Of a DNA stretch of 64,000 nt, positions 23,386 through 34,653 are shown piece after piece; positions within the stretch are counted from its first letter, which is position 1, and each line of letters begins with the position of its first letter. Position numbers and translations under genes: made by a program. Source of the DNA: Dactylellina haptotyla (lineage: Eukaryota; Ascomycota; Orbiliomycetes; Orbiliales; Orbiliaceae); contig CM062384.1 in assembly GCA_031310005.1 (NCBI GenBank), forward strand, positions 1,612,001-1,676,000. The letters are read 5' to 3'. A model generated the notes under the pieces. It did no database searches, was not told the DNA's origin, and worked only from the letters and a program-made list of their open reading frames with translations.

Positions 23386-24558
23386 ATGTCGGCGGTGGCG
23401 TGCTGCTTTCAGCACTCTCGCAATGTCGCCCGCCCCGCCATGCGGCCCATCCAATTGATAAAATCCACATCCCTTCCTCTGCACTTGACGGCAACTACAG
23501 TATCCACGTCAACGTCCGCCCGAAGGTTACCGCCATGCCGCCCATTCTCTGCCACTCCGTCTCGTTTCATCACTCCCCGTAAAGTCAAGAAACCCCTCCT
23601 GCTACCCGGCGCCGCAGGCGTGCCTGAAACCACGCCTCTCCCGCTTCTTGAATCCTCTCCACTTGCTGCGCTCATGCGTCGGCGAGATCCCTTTCGCACC
23701 GGGTTGATCGCTCGCAAGAAGGGAATGACGGCCATGTTCGATGCGAAGGGCATTCGGATTCCGTGCACCATTCTACAAATCGACCGTTGCCAGGTTATGT
23801 CCAACAAAACCGGACAGGACCACGGATATTGGGCCGTGCAAGTCGGCGCTGGCGAGCGCCACCCAGAAAACGTCACCAAGCCAATGTTGGGTCACTTTGC
23901 CGCTTGTGAAACAAGCCCAAAGCAGATAGTAAAAGAGTTCAGAATCAGAGACGAGAGGGGCTTGATGAAACCAGGAAGTCAACTGAAGGCCAACTGGTTC
24001 CGGAAAGGCCAATTGGTCGATATACGGGCAAAGTGTAAAGGAAAAGGATTTGCCGGTGTAGGTTCTATATTCATCTTTCTATCGGCAAGGAAGCCGCTAG
24101 GAATTCAGATATGCTAATGGACAATCTAGGGTATGAAAAGACATGGGTTTTCCGGTCAACCTGCATCCCACGGTAACTCTTTGATGCACAGAGCGATGGG
24201 TTCCGCCGGTCAATCTCAGGGTGGTGGCTCTCGTGTGCTTCCAGGAAAACGCATGGCCGGTAGAATGGGCGGCCAGCGTGTTACCATTCAGATGGTCAAG
24301 GTATTAGATGTCAACAACCAGCTAAACACTGTTGTTGTAAAGGGTACGATCACTAGACTTCTAGCCCCCACGCTGAGAACTATTTGCTAAGCTGTTTTAA
24401 TAGGGTGCGTTCCCGGTCCTCTGGATGGTTTTGTAACACTCCAAGACGCTCGTCGTTCACACCCGCCAAATATTTCGACTTCTTATAGAAGTTCGATGAT
24501 GCGACCGCCTCCCCCCAATGCACCTAAAGCGGCAAAAATTGTAAATACTGCTGTGTAA
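23386..24558 (+). CDS. MRPL9: Mitochondrial large-subunit ribosomal protein uL3m
   Basis: A structural protein near the peptidyl-transferase region of the mitoribosome. Three exons: 23386-24057, 24130-24343, 24404-24558; 346 residues. The N-terminus is Arg/Ser-rich without acidic residues, as in a mitochondrial presequence (ARRLPPCRPFSATPSRF). The L3 domain begins at about residue 102 with TGLIARKKGMTAMFD. The junction was set so the protein reads GKGFAGGMKRHGFSGQ, followed by the family signature around GSRVLPGKRMAGRMGG. The third exon ends NAPKAAKIVNTAV. An ATG five bases upstream is in another frame; a later in-frame Met at about residue 19 is an alternative start. Its 3' end lies 248 bases from that of SPC25, convergent. 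Confidence 0.93.
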
Positions 24559-24806
24559 ATATCATTCGTAGATCCGAATTAACGGATAGATTTTGTAAAA
24601 TATATTGATGTGCAATTAATTCGGAATACCAATTATATACTAGTACCAAGATTTTGCAATAAAAAACCCATGCGACCATACTCCTACACATTAAACCCCT
24701 CCCCAAAACACAGAAGAAAAATACCGGATCCGATCGTAATGGTGTGTGGCTTTTCCATATCCATACCTCCTCCTTTCTAGGCGCAAGCCAGCTCGCACAG
24801 TAAAAC

Positions 24807-25706
24807 TTAGTTCTTCACAACTTTCTTGAATTCTTCCCTCACACTCTTCAAAAATTTTGCGATGCTCCTTGTCTCGTTCAAAGTTTCCAAGCACCGAGTT
24901 TTAGTAGCATCGTCCAGCCTCGGTCGCGCTCCAATAATCTCGTAGTCTCTGCTCTCTACTGACACGACAATCTCAAACTCTCGCTCGGGATCCGTCTCGT
25001 CCAAACAGGTGAATATGAACCTCACATGATCCAGTCTTCCCGCACCCTCGATCCGAAGCCCTAGGTAATCTTCCCAGAATGCCAATTCAGGTTGGTTATG
25101 ATTCGCTTGTGATGCGAGCGCTTGTTTTTCTTCGAGGAGTTTGGCGCGCCGTTTACTGATAGCGGTGGATTGTTCGCGGATTTGGGAGCTTAAAGTTTCG
25201 TTTTCGGCTTGACGGGTGGCCTTTTGGGCTTTTATGGCGGAGATTTCGTTTTCGAGGTCTGCAGTCTCTTGTATTTCTTTTTCTGTGTCTATTTATTGTT
25301 TACTGCTGTGAGAATGCGGATCTGTGGCAAACACCATGTCCCCTAGGATGCGAAGATGGAATGTAACGAACGCACTATTTTGGATTTTGATTTCTTCTTG
25401 CTCGTAATGTTGGATATTCTTCCTTACGGTCTTCTGGTTCTCTAATTGGTTTGTGCATAGTCAGTAACAGGGTCGTTGTTCAGAGTACAGATAGGCTGGT
25501 GTGGGCAACCTACCGGTAAGATCTGCTAGGTCCCTTGCGTAATTTGTTCGAGCTTCCAAAGACTTTTCTCTCCTTTTCTCAATAAACTCGTCAAATGCTA
25601 CGGTGAATTTGGCCATTCTTTCTTTGAGTTCGTCGAAGCCAAAGTTCACGGAGGGCAGCTGCGCTGCGATGTTTGGCGGTATCGCCGCTGTTTCGAGACT
25701 CGTCAT
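24807..25706 (-). CDS. SPC25: Ndc80-complex subunit Spc25
   Basis: Part of the core microtubule-binding Ndc80 complex; with Spc24 it anchors the complex to the inner kinetochore. Three exons on the - strand: 25706-25514, 25441-25376, 25288-24807; 246 residues. The N-terminus has LPSVNFGFDELKERMAKFT, the hallmark start of fungal Spc25. A long coiled coil (about 30-140) spans exons 1-3 (KTVRKNIQHYEQEEIKIQN in exon 2). The C-terminal globular RWD domain runs from AFWEDYLGLRIEG through DHVRFIFTCLDETDPEREFE to the end. Junction phases G|AG and A|AC are consistent. An in-frame Met eight codons upstream (25730) is possible, but the chosen start fits the family length better. Confidence 0.92.
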
Positions 25707-27015
25707 CTTTGGTATGTGTCGGAAAGGCACCTATCGATAGCGAGCTTTGTATCTAGCTCCGGACAAAGCAGTCACGGTCGAGGTATCAATCGCGGGGTGG
25801 TGGTGGTGTAGTGGGAGCTGTGAAAGCCAGCTGCGGATGGCCAGGAAGAAAAGCTGGTGTTGTGTTTCGCCCACGTGTGTTGCTGTCCTCGCTGCGAAAA
25901 CGCGGCGGCTAATTGGCTGTTTTCGTTTCCACAACAACATTCCACGGCCCGATGAAGTCTACGTCCGGTTACGAGACTGGGCCTGATGTTCAAGGCTTCG
26001 TTTCGTTTAATTAAACGTTTCGTTGACGCGGCGGCTATTTGTGAGTCCCGCATAATTTCGAAGCTCCCTGGCCAGGTACCCGGCCGCCTGTAAAGCTTTG
26101 ATGCAGAAGCTGCAAGGGTAAGCTTGAGGTCCTGATTATTCCAGATAAGATACAGATGCAGACACGTTGGGTGCAAATGCATGCTGCGTGACACTTGTCA
26201 AAACACTTTAGCTCTCAGCACTGCTTATCGAATGCAGTTGCTGAATAGCGGGGAACCTGGTCAATTTGTATTTTGTGTGATAAGAATATACAAGGGAGAA
26301 AGAGGGAATTCCGGAAGATACTTCTCCCCTTCTTGTTGATTTTATTCTCGCGGTCTAATCTATTGAGTATGTACAAGTTACGCATAGTATATATGTGAGG
26401 GTGTAGTGCCCCAACATCCGTAGCCCCGCTCATTCCGTTTGAGAGAAAGGAGAGAATGGAAGACCGTGAATGCAATCGCTCGAGTTCATATCTCTTCTCT
26501 ATTCCTTCGACATTCCCCTGGTCTATATGAAACAAAGGAAAGAAAGTTTGTAGCTCCCAAAAAAGGACGAGAAAACGAGCAAACATAAAGTAGATGCAGT
26601 TAGATATACATATACAGAGAGAGGGAGCGAGAACGAATAAAGGACGGAATGAAATATCGTCTTGAGTTAGTTATGTGGAGATCTATAAACTTTTTTATTT
26701 TAAAAAGGCAAGTCAAGTAGTGGGGTTTCGTTAGACCGTGGGGCACCCGATGACAAGAGACAAAACCAGGGAGAAAGTATAATGACAATAATAAAGGGAA
26801 AAGAAGTGTACGACCCAACCCCACAAACCGCTAGAACGCCAATACAATGTACAGAACCCCGGAAAGGAAAGATTAGAGTAAGAAACTGGTCATGGCAGGA
26901 GCACCTTTCGTTGCGAGATGAAAGATTCTGTGAAAATGGTGGTTTCTGCGCGGCCGAAACCGTCTCAGGATAAAAAAATATATTTTGCGGTACGTTTTTC
27001 CTGGGACCTAGGTTA
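25707..27015. other. Intergenic region SPC25 upstream / UPS2-like downstream
   Basis: About 1.3 kb between two - strand genes, holding the SPC25 promoter and the 3' region of the PRELI gene. Short open frames occur (for example 123 codons at 26215-26586, -) but none has recognisable sequence. No RNA gene is seen. Confidence 0.5.
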
Positions 27016-27691
27016 TTACGCAGACGGGGGCGCAGAGGCAGCGTTTATGGTTGGTATTGAGCTCTGATCTCGCAGATCGTTCCAGGCCTGCCGGCTCATT
27101 CTCAGAACGCTCTCGAAGCCCTCTCTTCCGAGAATAGCGTTTTGACCGAATCTTTCAACGGACCAATCTTCGATCTTGTTGCAAAGCCTACTAAAGCCAC
27201 CAGCTGCTTTGAACTGGGCATCCTGCTCGAATAGGGTCTTTGTTGTGGGATTCGAAGGGTCGGGTCTGTATGTGACGGTTTCGTAGACTGAGAGAAGGTT
27301 GTTGAACGTCAGATTTTGGGATTCCATGCGGACGGTTTTTCCTACGGGGTCGACATAGGAAATCTCTCGAACATATGATACGTCGGCACCGCCGACAACA
27401 GCCGTGAGCCAACGCGGGACGGATTGCTTGCAAGCTATTAAACGCTCGGTACGGAGCTGAGAAGGGTGAACACAGTTAGCATGACGTCCAATTGATATAA
27501 AAACAAGCCAAAAAGAAGAGGGGAGAGGCAGAGCTTACGATTCCTGTGGCGGGATCTATGGAACGACTGAGGGTGTCGACGGAAGCGACGTGTGAGGCCT
27601 TATCGTTCCATGCACAGTATTTCCTCCAGTTCGCCTGGGAGACCTCTTCCCAGGAATAGTCAAAGACGCATTTGGATTCGAAGACCTTCAT
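27016..27691 (-). CDS. UPS2: PRELI/MSF1 domain lipid-transfer protein, Ups2 type
   Basis: Ups proteins bind Mdm35 in the mitochondrial intermembrane space and carry phospholipids between membranes; Ups2 moves phosphatidylserine. Two exons on the - strand: 27691-27539 and 27456-27016; 197 residues. The PRELI domain covers about 1-172: FDYSWEEVSQANWRKY at the start, HVASVDTLSRSIDP, and across the intron LRTERLIACKQSVPRW. VSYVREISYVDPVGKTV, NLTFNNLLSVYETVTYRP and KIEDWSVERFGQNA follow. The NLT...ETVTY and KTLFEQDAQ segments look like Ups2/Ups3 and slowmo rather than Ups1. The C-terminus ends in a short Ala/Pro-rich tail. Substrate is inferred from subfamily only. Confidence 0.9.
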
Positions 27692-30600
27692 GGCTTAGGT
27701 GTGCGTGCGTGTGTGCGTGCGTGCGGAACGTCAAGTTCGGCGGACCGGAAGAAATTTAGAGGTGAGATGGGCGTGCTTCTCGCCCCTGGGATCGAAGGTT
27801 CCAGCCAATGGAGGGATCCGGAAAAGTGAGGATAGCAACAGACTCCTTTTGCCGGGTGGTGAGGAGATACAGCAAGAGTGAGGAAAGAGAGCTCAGATGC
27901 GAGAGCTGAGATGTGAGGTGATGGTGTTTAAGAGGCCAGCTGAGGTGAGGTCGGTGGTAGTGTCGTCTGGGTGGCCTAGTGAGGGATAAAACTTTTTTTC
28001 AGGCGTGAGGTGGAAAATGTGCCCAGCTGCAAGGTTCGCCCGATCTCGTTATCAGCAGCCAATAAAAGCGCCCTCGTAACAACGCATCCGCATGCGAGAT
28101 GCACTCAAAGACGCGAGAGGAGGTTAGTTCGATGGACGCCGGTGTGAGATGGTATTTTTGGTGTCTTGGGTAGCTTCAGTCTTTCGGGGATGAATACTAT
28201 GAACACAAGTTGGTCGATGGTGAAAAAGCAGATCGGAACTCAATCCATCGGACACCCAGCTGTCCGCTATTAATATCATCGAACGCCCGCCTCCGAAGCC
28301 CGTCCGTCCAACAGCTGTGGCGACGTCAAGCCGAGTCTTCCTCGGAACAAATAACCTAGCAAGAAAATTTTCTTCGGCCAATCACGGCGTCCCGACCGCT
28401 CTGCTAAAACCTCCCGTTTTGGGCCATTTGCCCAAAGTATTTTGCTCTGTGCCTAGCTTGAAGAATGTTGCTCTGTGGCCAAGGACCTACCTAGTCCCGA
28501 TAGGGCCACCGACGTGAACATCTCAAGCCAACCCATATTTTCTAGAAGTCCCGATGGAAACTTGGAAGAACAGTGACAGAGGCCCTGCAGATCTAGCGGC
28601 GTAAGGCTTGGGAGTCCGTAGTGACAATTTTCTCTCCCTGCCTTTTTTCTTTTCTTTCTTTTCTGGTTCCAATCAGTTTCCCCAAAGTCTTCTCTCACTA
28701 TTTGGGGACAGCTCCAGGTTGCGGATTGGCAACATCAAAGCACTGACCTCAGCTGTGCTAATGCTTATGCGTTGACAAACGAACGGAACCAACCAGGCCG
28801 CTTGGAACATACCATTTTCTCGATCTTAGCAGGGACGATTAACAGTAGCTGAGCTACTGTTTAGATCTCGCGGCAGATTTATTCCCGATCAGTTCCTCAA
28901 ACGAATCTTGTATCACTATTCGAACATCAAATCCGCAAGCGCTCCAAACCGAGAGGGAGCAAAACACGAACGAGGGTCAACCTTTTTGCTCGTCAACAGC
29001 ACTTACTAAAACAAGGCTGACCCAAAGAACGGAATCTGGTTTGAAACCAAGCATTTACTATTGTTTCTTCCGTTCCCGCTAATATTGGTATTATTTTTGG
29101 GATTCTCTATAGAACCAGATGATGTTTGTGGGGAATCTGGCTTGTCCTTGGCTGGGTTGAAATTAAAAGGACATGGTGTGAGAATCTACTTTCATCAGCC
29201 GGATGGATACACAATACGACGTGGGTTGTTTTTCAAAGAGGAGAGTGAAGGGAACCCTTCCGGCTGCTTGCTCTAGGAGGTACAGGTACCTGCATCGATA
29301 TTTATAATAACATTATCGGCTGGCTAAATTAATCATTTCCCCTTTCTTCTCCGAGGTTGCTGTTGTGGATTCACGGGTCACGAATAAATTCAAAGTTAGG
29401 CAATTTCAATCGGAGTAGGAACGACACCCGATCGATGGGGGTATTTAATGATAGATCATTGTGAGGTATCATCATCAGAAAGCTGGTGGGCAGACTTGGC
29501 GGCCTCGCGGGTACCAGAATTTCATGCGGTGCAAACACCCAAATTCCGCGGATATGGCAGGGAGTGCTTGGAATGGGAGGTTCGCTTCTAGCTGGTACCT
29601 ATAAGAAATGGGCACACTATTCTGTTGGAGGATTTAAAAAAACCTGAGGCTTTAGAAAAACCTCGACTTGTTCGCAATAGAGGAAAGGGGAAGAGAGAGG
29701 AAAGTGAATACAAGAGAAAACAGTAGCGTGGGAAGTCAGATCAGTTCCTCAATGGCGGAACACACCAAGCAAAACAGTCACTCGCTTTCGCGCGCGCACA
29801 ATAACATCGGGCTGAAGTGGAAGGGAAGGGAAAAGGCGAGGCGGGAGCGAAAGGGTGGTGGAGGTGCCATTTGGTGTTGAAACACCGCAAGTTTTCGCTC
29901 CTGGCCTTGGGTACAAATCAGAGGTATTGCATCCTCCCAGCGAGAACGGTAAGACTGGCAGCCACTCGCTGGATCCTGCCTGCTGTCTGTTTGCTTCCCG
30001 CGCATGGACCACGCCTAGTTCCTCTGCGGATTATCCAGACCAGAGGCCAGAGAATCCATGCCTATACGTGCTTAGTGAGCGGAGGTTGTGCGTTCACCTT
30101 GGAGCGGTGTGCGCCCAGTCTCCGTTATTGTATGGCTCTCGAGCAGGTGCTAAGCAGAGAGAGTTACTTACCGCACTCGCGCATGCTGGCCTGGTTGGTA
30201 TAATAATAATAATTGCATGGCCCGTCCACCACCCGTTTCGATTATTTTCCTATTTTCCCACCTCCGGTCGTCGTCCTTCTTCCCTTCCTCCCTTCCCACT
30301 CCCTATCCAAACGCCCTCAGAAACCATTCGGAAAACATCTCCAGCCACTGTTCCATCGAGGTATGTCATTTCCCCAATTTTTCACCAGTGTTCTGTTGCG
30401 ATTTCTCGCAATATTGCCCGGCTGCCCGGCCGGGGCTCGTTTCTGCTGAGCAGTTTGTCTCCCTCCCCTTCCTCCACAACAACAAAGCACTCACCAGAGG
30501 CAGAGGGACGGAGGAGACTGAGCGAGTGCGCGAGAGAGTGAGAATGGCACAGAGCGGACGAGGAGAATTCGCGCCAACATCTCACGTCTCGCTTCCCCTC

Positions 30601-30881
30601 CACGTCTCCCTCACACATTCCAACCAATCCATCTCGGGTCGCGCCCCCCAAAAAAACACCTTTTCCGGGTGCGCGAACGCGTGCGTTTGGTCCTCTTTGT
30701 ATCTCTCGTTTAACGTGCTTGAAAATTGTCTCGTTCTACTTGTAGCTGGTGTTAATATTCCCCCCGATATGTGTGTCTCTAGCTCGTTCCTTGCCTATAA
30801 GAAAAAGAAAGAAAAAATAAGCCACTCTGTAGACCCCTATAAGTTGATATAACACTCCCAACAATCAATCAATCGTTCACG
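27692..30881. promoter_or_regulatory. 3.19 kb divergent gap upstream of the UPS2-like gene and DOT5
   Basis: No supported gene. A (GTGC/GTGT)n repeat sits just upstream of the PRELI start at 27700-27724. The last 700 bases before DOT5 are pyrimidine-rich leader. Open frames up to 228 codons (29855-30541, +) are low-complexity and lack a codon-like pattern. One TTACTAA heptamer lies at 29003-29009, matching the Yap1/Pap1 consensus, but it is almost 1.9 kb from the DOT5 start. Confidence 0.55.
27700..27724 (+). repeat. (GTGC)n / (GT)n mixed microsatellite
   Basis: Alternating GTGCGTGCGTGT units directly upstream of the UPS2-like start codon; an alternating purine-pyrimidine stretch. Confidence 0.85.
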
Positions 30882-32132
30882 ATGCCCATGGAATTGAGAA
30901 AGCGCAAGGCCCCGGCCGCTCCCCCCCCACCCCCGCCTGCTCCCAAGAGGAAGGCCACCGCTCCCAAGAAAGAGAAGCAGACGGATGATATGCCTACTAC
31001 TGAGAAGCCAGCCGAAAAGAAGGCCACCACCGCTAAGAAAGCCGCCCCACCAAAGAAAGGAAAGACCGGCGAGAAGGCAGAGGTCACCACTGAGGCTCCA
31101 TCGGCTGACCCAGAGGTCCTGCCCGAAGCACCTACTGCTGAATCTTCCAAGGCAAAACCAGCTGCTAAGCCCAAAGCCGCCAAAGAGACCAAAGATTCAA
31201 AGGAGTCTAAGGCGACCAAGTCTGCTGAACCTGCCAAGAAGGAGGAGAAACCTAAGGAGGAAAAGTCTAAGGAGAAGAAGGCTGCAGGTTCCGCGAAGGA
31301 AAAGAAAGAGACCGCCGAGAAGTCTGCCGAGAAGGTCCCTCCTAAGGCAAAGTCTGAGAAGGCTTCCGCTACCCTTGCTGAGAAATCCTCCAAAGCAACT
31401 GAAGAAAAGAAGGCCGAGCCTGCGGAAAAGAAGGAAAAGAAGCCTGCTGCACCCAAGGCCAGCAGCTCCAAGTCTGCTACCGCCACACCGGCTCCTGTAG
31501 CTGCCATTGAATTAAAGTCTGGAGATGCCATTCCTACTGGGCTTCCCGAACTCAGCAACCAGGCGGGCGAGAAAGTCACTTTGAACGCCCTCCTTGATGC
31601 CAGTAAGACTGGTGTCGTCCTCTTTGCCTACCCTGCTGCCAGCACCCCAGGCTGTAGGTAGTATCCGATCCTAGGAGTACGTTATACCACCGCTAATATG
31701 AATATTGCAACAGGCACCAAACAGGCAAACCTCTTCAATGCCTCTAAGGATAACTTCGAAGCTCAGGGATACTCTATCTTTGGCCTTAGCGGCGACAAGC
31801 CCGAGAAGAACGCCAAGTTTAAAGAGTCCCAGAAACTCACCTATCCACTTCTCTCGGACGTTACCTATGAACTCCACGTCAAGTTTGGCATCGCAAAGCC
31901 CGGCGGCAAGGGAACCCTCCGCAGTGTTGTTGTTATCAGCAAGGATGGTAAGATTGTCACAGTCAAGAAGGCTGGACCGGATGAGACTTTGAAGGCCGCA
32001 CGCACCGCTTGTGGTCTCCCGGAATCAGATGCTAAGACGAAGGCTGTCGAAAAGGCCGAAGAGAAAAAAGAAGTCGCCGAGTCCTCCTCAAAGCAAGCGA
32101 CTGTCGAGGAAGCTCCTGATGCATCCGCTTGA
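30882..32132 (+). CDS. DOT5: Nuclear Dot5/PrxQ-type peroxiredoxin with Lys/Ala/Glu-rich extension
   Basis: A thiol peroxidase of the Bcp/PrxQ group; yeast Dot5 is nuclear. Two exons: 30882-31653 and 31714-32132; 396 residues. Residues 1-205 form a very low-complexity basic/acidic extension of AKKA, EKKE and PAKKEEK repeats, starting ELRKRKAPA, with nuclear-signal-like clusters. The AhpC/TSA domain starts at about 207 (LPELSNQAGEKVTLNALL). The peroxidatic Cys, in ASTPGC, has its codon split by the intron (T|GC, residue 258). The following residues are TKQANLFN, so the second Cys usual five residues later in PrxQ/Dot5 is absent (Asn263). The only other domain Cys seen is C357, in TACGLP. GYSIFGLSGDKPEKN and YPLLSDVTYELHVKFG are family-typical. 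The first ATG of two (MPM) was chosen. Confidence 0.9.
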
Positions 32133-33209
32133 GAGTCTACATGGGTTTTGCTTAATTGATTTCCCCTTTTACTCAATATATTTTATATATTTTTTTCAAA
32201 ATGTGTGTTATTAGGAATATAGGAATGACTTGCATTATCAGAGCGGGATATATTTGAGCGTCATCATTTTGTTTGTAACCCATCTTCAGATGCACAAGAG
32301 ATATATGGATACGATCCTGCCTGGCATGCAAGCACAGCCCCATTTTTGCTTTGATCTTTTCGGCTCGTTTGGTTTTGTTTTTACCGAAGCATGATATGGT
32401 ATACTTGTTCGCTTCCCTTCTTGCATTTGTACATTATACATCTATCTATCAACAGCCGTGATTTCGATTTCGATTTTACTCCACGTGGTGTTCCATGGTT
32501 CATGAGACAAGCGCTCTAAAACCCTCTCGCGTTGTGATATATATATGTGCCATTCTATCGGATATCCTTAGGGGTAAGTGGCTTGTATATATAGGAACAA
32601 CCTAAAGACAGTATCCGTATCTGATCAATCACAGTTGAATTTGAATAGATGGTAATAAGAGAAGGCTAGTTGAATTCATGAAGGTGAAGCAAAACATCTA
32701 ATATAAGCCATATACACCTATTCAGGAGACATATAACTCCTTATCGACTACAAACCCCGGGGACGAAACAGATGAAGGAAGAAAAAGAGCCAGCGCCAAT
32801 GTGGAGTCTAGAAAATTCCGCAAACCAAGCAGTGAAACCTTTCTCCAAATATCGACATGACATTAATTGTGCGAATTTAAATAGGTTACACCTACCAGCA
32901 CAGGAGAAAAAAGAGCTGAAAACCCAAGCTAGTTTGGGAGAGTAGGAAGGGAAGATGAGAGACAAAAATATAAATATATAAAGCAGAGACGGATATAAAC
33001 CGGCAATTGAGAGCATCTTTGGTATCATGATTAATCCTATCGGAAAAAAAGAAGGAAGAAGAGTCGTTAAAGGGAATAGAAGAAAATAATCACAAGGAAG
33101 CCAAAAATAGAAGCAGAGAAAAAGAAGCACTAAATAAAAGACCCTCATGGCAAACTTCCAAATGCTTATTAACTTTTGTTCATCGAAACATGCCTATGTT
33201 ATATTCGTT
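32133..33209. other. Convergent intergenic region DOT5 / NEM1
   Basis: 1.08 kb, AT-rich, purine-rich on the + strand from 32880 to 33140, with TATATA runs at about 32540. An open frame of 135 codons on the - strand (32741-33148) is hydrophobic and low-complexity and is judged spurious. No supported gene. Confidence 0.55.
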
Positions 33210-34653
33210 TTAGGTCGCGGCCTCGCCCATACGTAAGGCAAGGAAAGCCCGGACATCGGTGACATATTGAAGAGCCTGCAGGATCGGTATCAAGTGGAGG
33301 AGATGGTGGTCTGATGGGTCGCTAATCCATCCTTCAATAGGTATGGCGTTGTCTAAAATGATCCGAACCGATTAGTACCAACTCGGGATATTCTTGCGTA
33401 CTTGCTTTGATAGCATATGATAGAATGGAAAAGGATAAGGGGGGCTGTCTGGCATACCTTTATGAAAAATGTAACTAGTAGGCGAGTTGTCTACAATCAT
33501 AACTTTTGAGAGATCCGGTTCCACAACGGATAGATCTTTGATGTAAACGCCGTCCCGGTAGGTGCAGTGTTGCCGATAGTACCGTGCGCGGAAATACTTG
33601 TGTTCTTGGTCGAGCCAATCGATAACCGGGTCGGCGTACTCCTGTACCGAAGCTGTAAAAATAACTACATTATACCATTTGCAGACCTGGTTGAGAATTG
33701 GTATATTTGTTAGTGTTTCGTAGCCTAGATGGGTTGTTGAGGAAGAGCCAATCTACCTTCTTAAGAAACTCATCGCAGAACGGCCGTTTGTGAACGTAAT
33801 ATAGAATGGCATGCTGTTTGTCGAGTTTGACCTCCACCATGTGAGCAGAGGCCATGCTTCCACCCTTGGACATAGAATGAATGAGAGTTTCGTCGAGATC
33901 TAGAATCAATGTCTTTTGAGGGTTGGCTTTTGGGAGTAGCGGCCGGGGTGGACCGGATAGTCGGGGGTATCTGGTGAGGCGTAAGGAAGCGGATGGTGAA
34001 GTTGGCGATTTTATCGACTTTGTCTTTTGCTGCTTTTCTGAACTGAACAACCGTATTCTAATTGAGCGACGGGGGGCAATCTCATCGGCTGGAAGGGGGC
34101 GGAGAGAGGTGCTTGATTTTTCGTCCAGGATGGCAGAATCCGTAGCAGACGTGGGGGAGTCGGAGGCTGGTTGAGGAACGTCGTTATACGACTGGGTTAT
34201 GCGTGAATTTTTCAAGGCGGATAGTTCGTATCTCCGGGTGCTGAAAGGGCTTATCAGGAACAATGTGACCCGCTGGATAGGTACCAAGATGGAAAACTGA
34301 TGATTGGAGTCGTAGAAGCAGGAGACCACCCAGTTGACGGACGCCCTGACAGTTCTCCAGAGCTTCCTGACAGGGGTGGTGACAGAACCCGTTACTGAAT
34401 AATCACTTGTATCGTCCTCGTCGTCCTCTTCGTGGTCCGCATCGGGCTTCTGGAGGAGCGCGGAGGTCTCGGTGTCATCGTCATGCCTGTCTCGGGCTTC
34501 GGAGCCGTCACCGAAGCCGGATTCGGGACGTTCGCTCTTGTCGAAGGGCGGGAAGAATTCGGATTTGAAGGAGGCCTCCGAACGGGGGGTGGAGGGAGGA
34601 GTGTTTCCGATGACCCGGTCGACTTGGGAAGAGAGGATGCTGAGAGAGTTCAT
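33210..34653 (-). CDS. NEM1: Nem1 protein phosphatase of the nuclear/ER membrane (FCP1/SCP type)
   Basis: Nem1 with Spo7 dephosphorylates the lipin Pah1 and so controls triacylglycerol synthesis and nuclear-membrane growth. Three exons on the - strand: 34653-33757, 33686-33458, 33352-33210; 422 residues. The N-terminus MNSLSILSSQVDRV is the usual fungal start. A hydrophobic segment (about 105-135, WVVSCFYDSNHQFSILVP onwards) is the likely membrane anchor. The catalytic DxDx(T/V) motif is LDLDETLIHS, with nucleophile Asp at about residue 252. Exon 2 carries WYNVVIFTASVQEYADPV and MIVDNSPTSYIFH, and exon 3 DNAIPIEGWISDPSD. Junction phases are 0 and G|AC. The frame stays open for 155 more codons upstream (to 35118), but that stretch is low-complexity and is treated as leader. 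Confidence 0.93.

Noticed and set aside
29003-29009. TTACTAA as a Yap1 site for DOT5
   Set aside because: A single short match about 1.9 kb from the start is expected by chance in a gap of this size; noted but not claimed.
29855-30541. 228-codon open frame (+) upstream of DOT5
   Set aside because: Overlaps several other open frames of similar length in the same CT-rich leader; product is low-complexity without family similarity.
32741-33148. 135-codon hydrophobic open frame (-) between DOT5 and NEM1
   Set aside because: Derived from a purine-rich + strand tract; Phe/Leu/Ser-rich product with no topology or family pattern.
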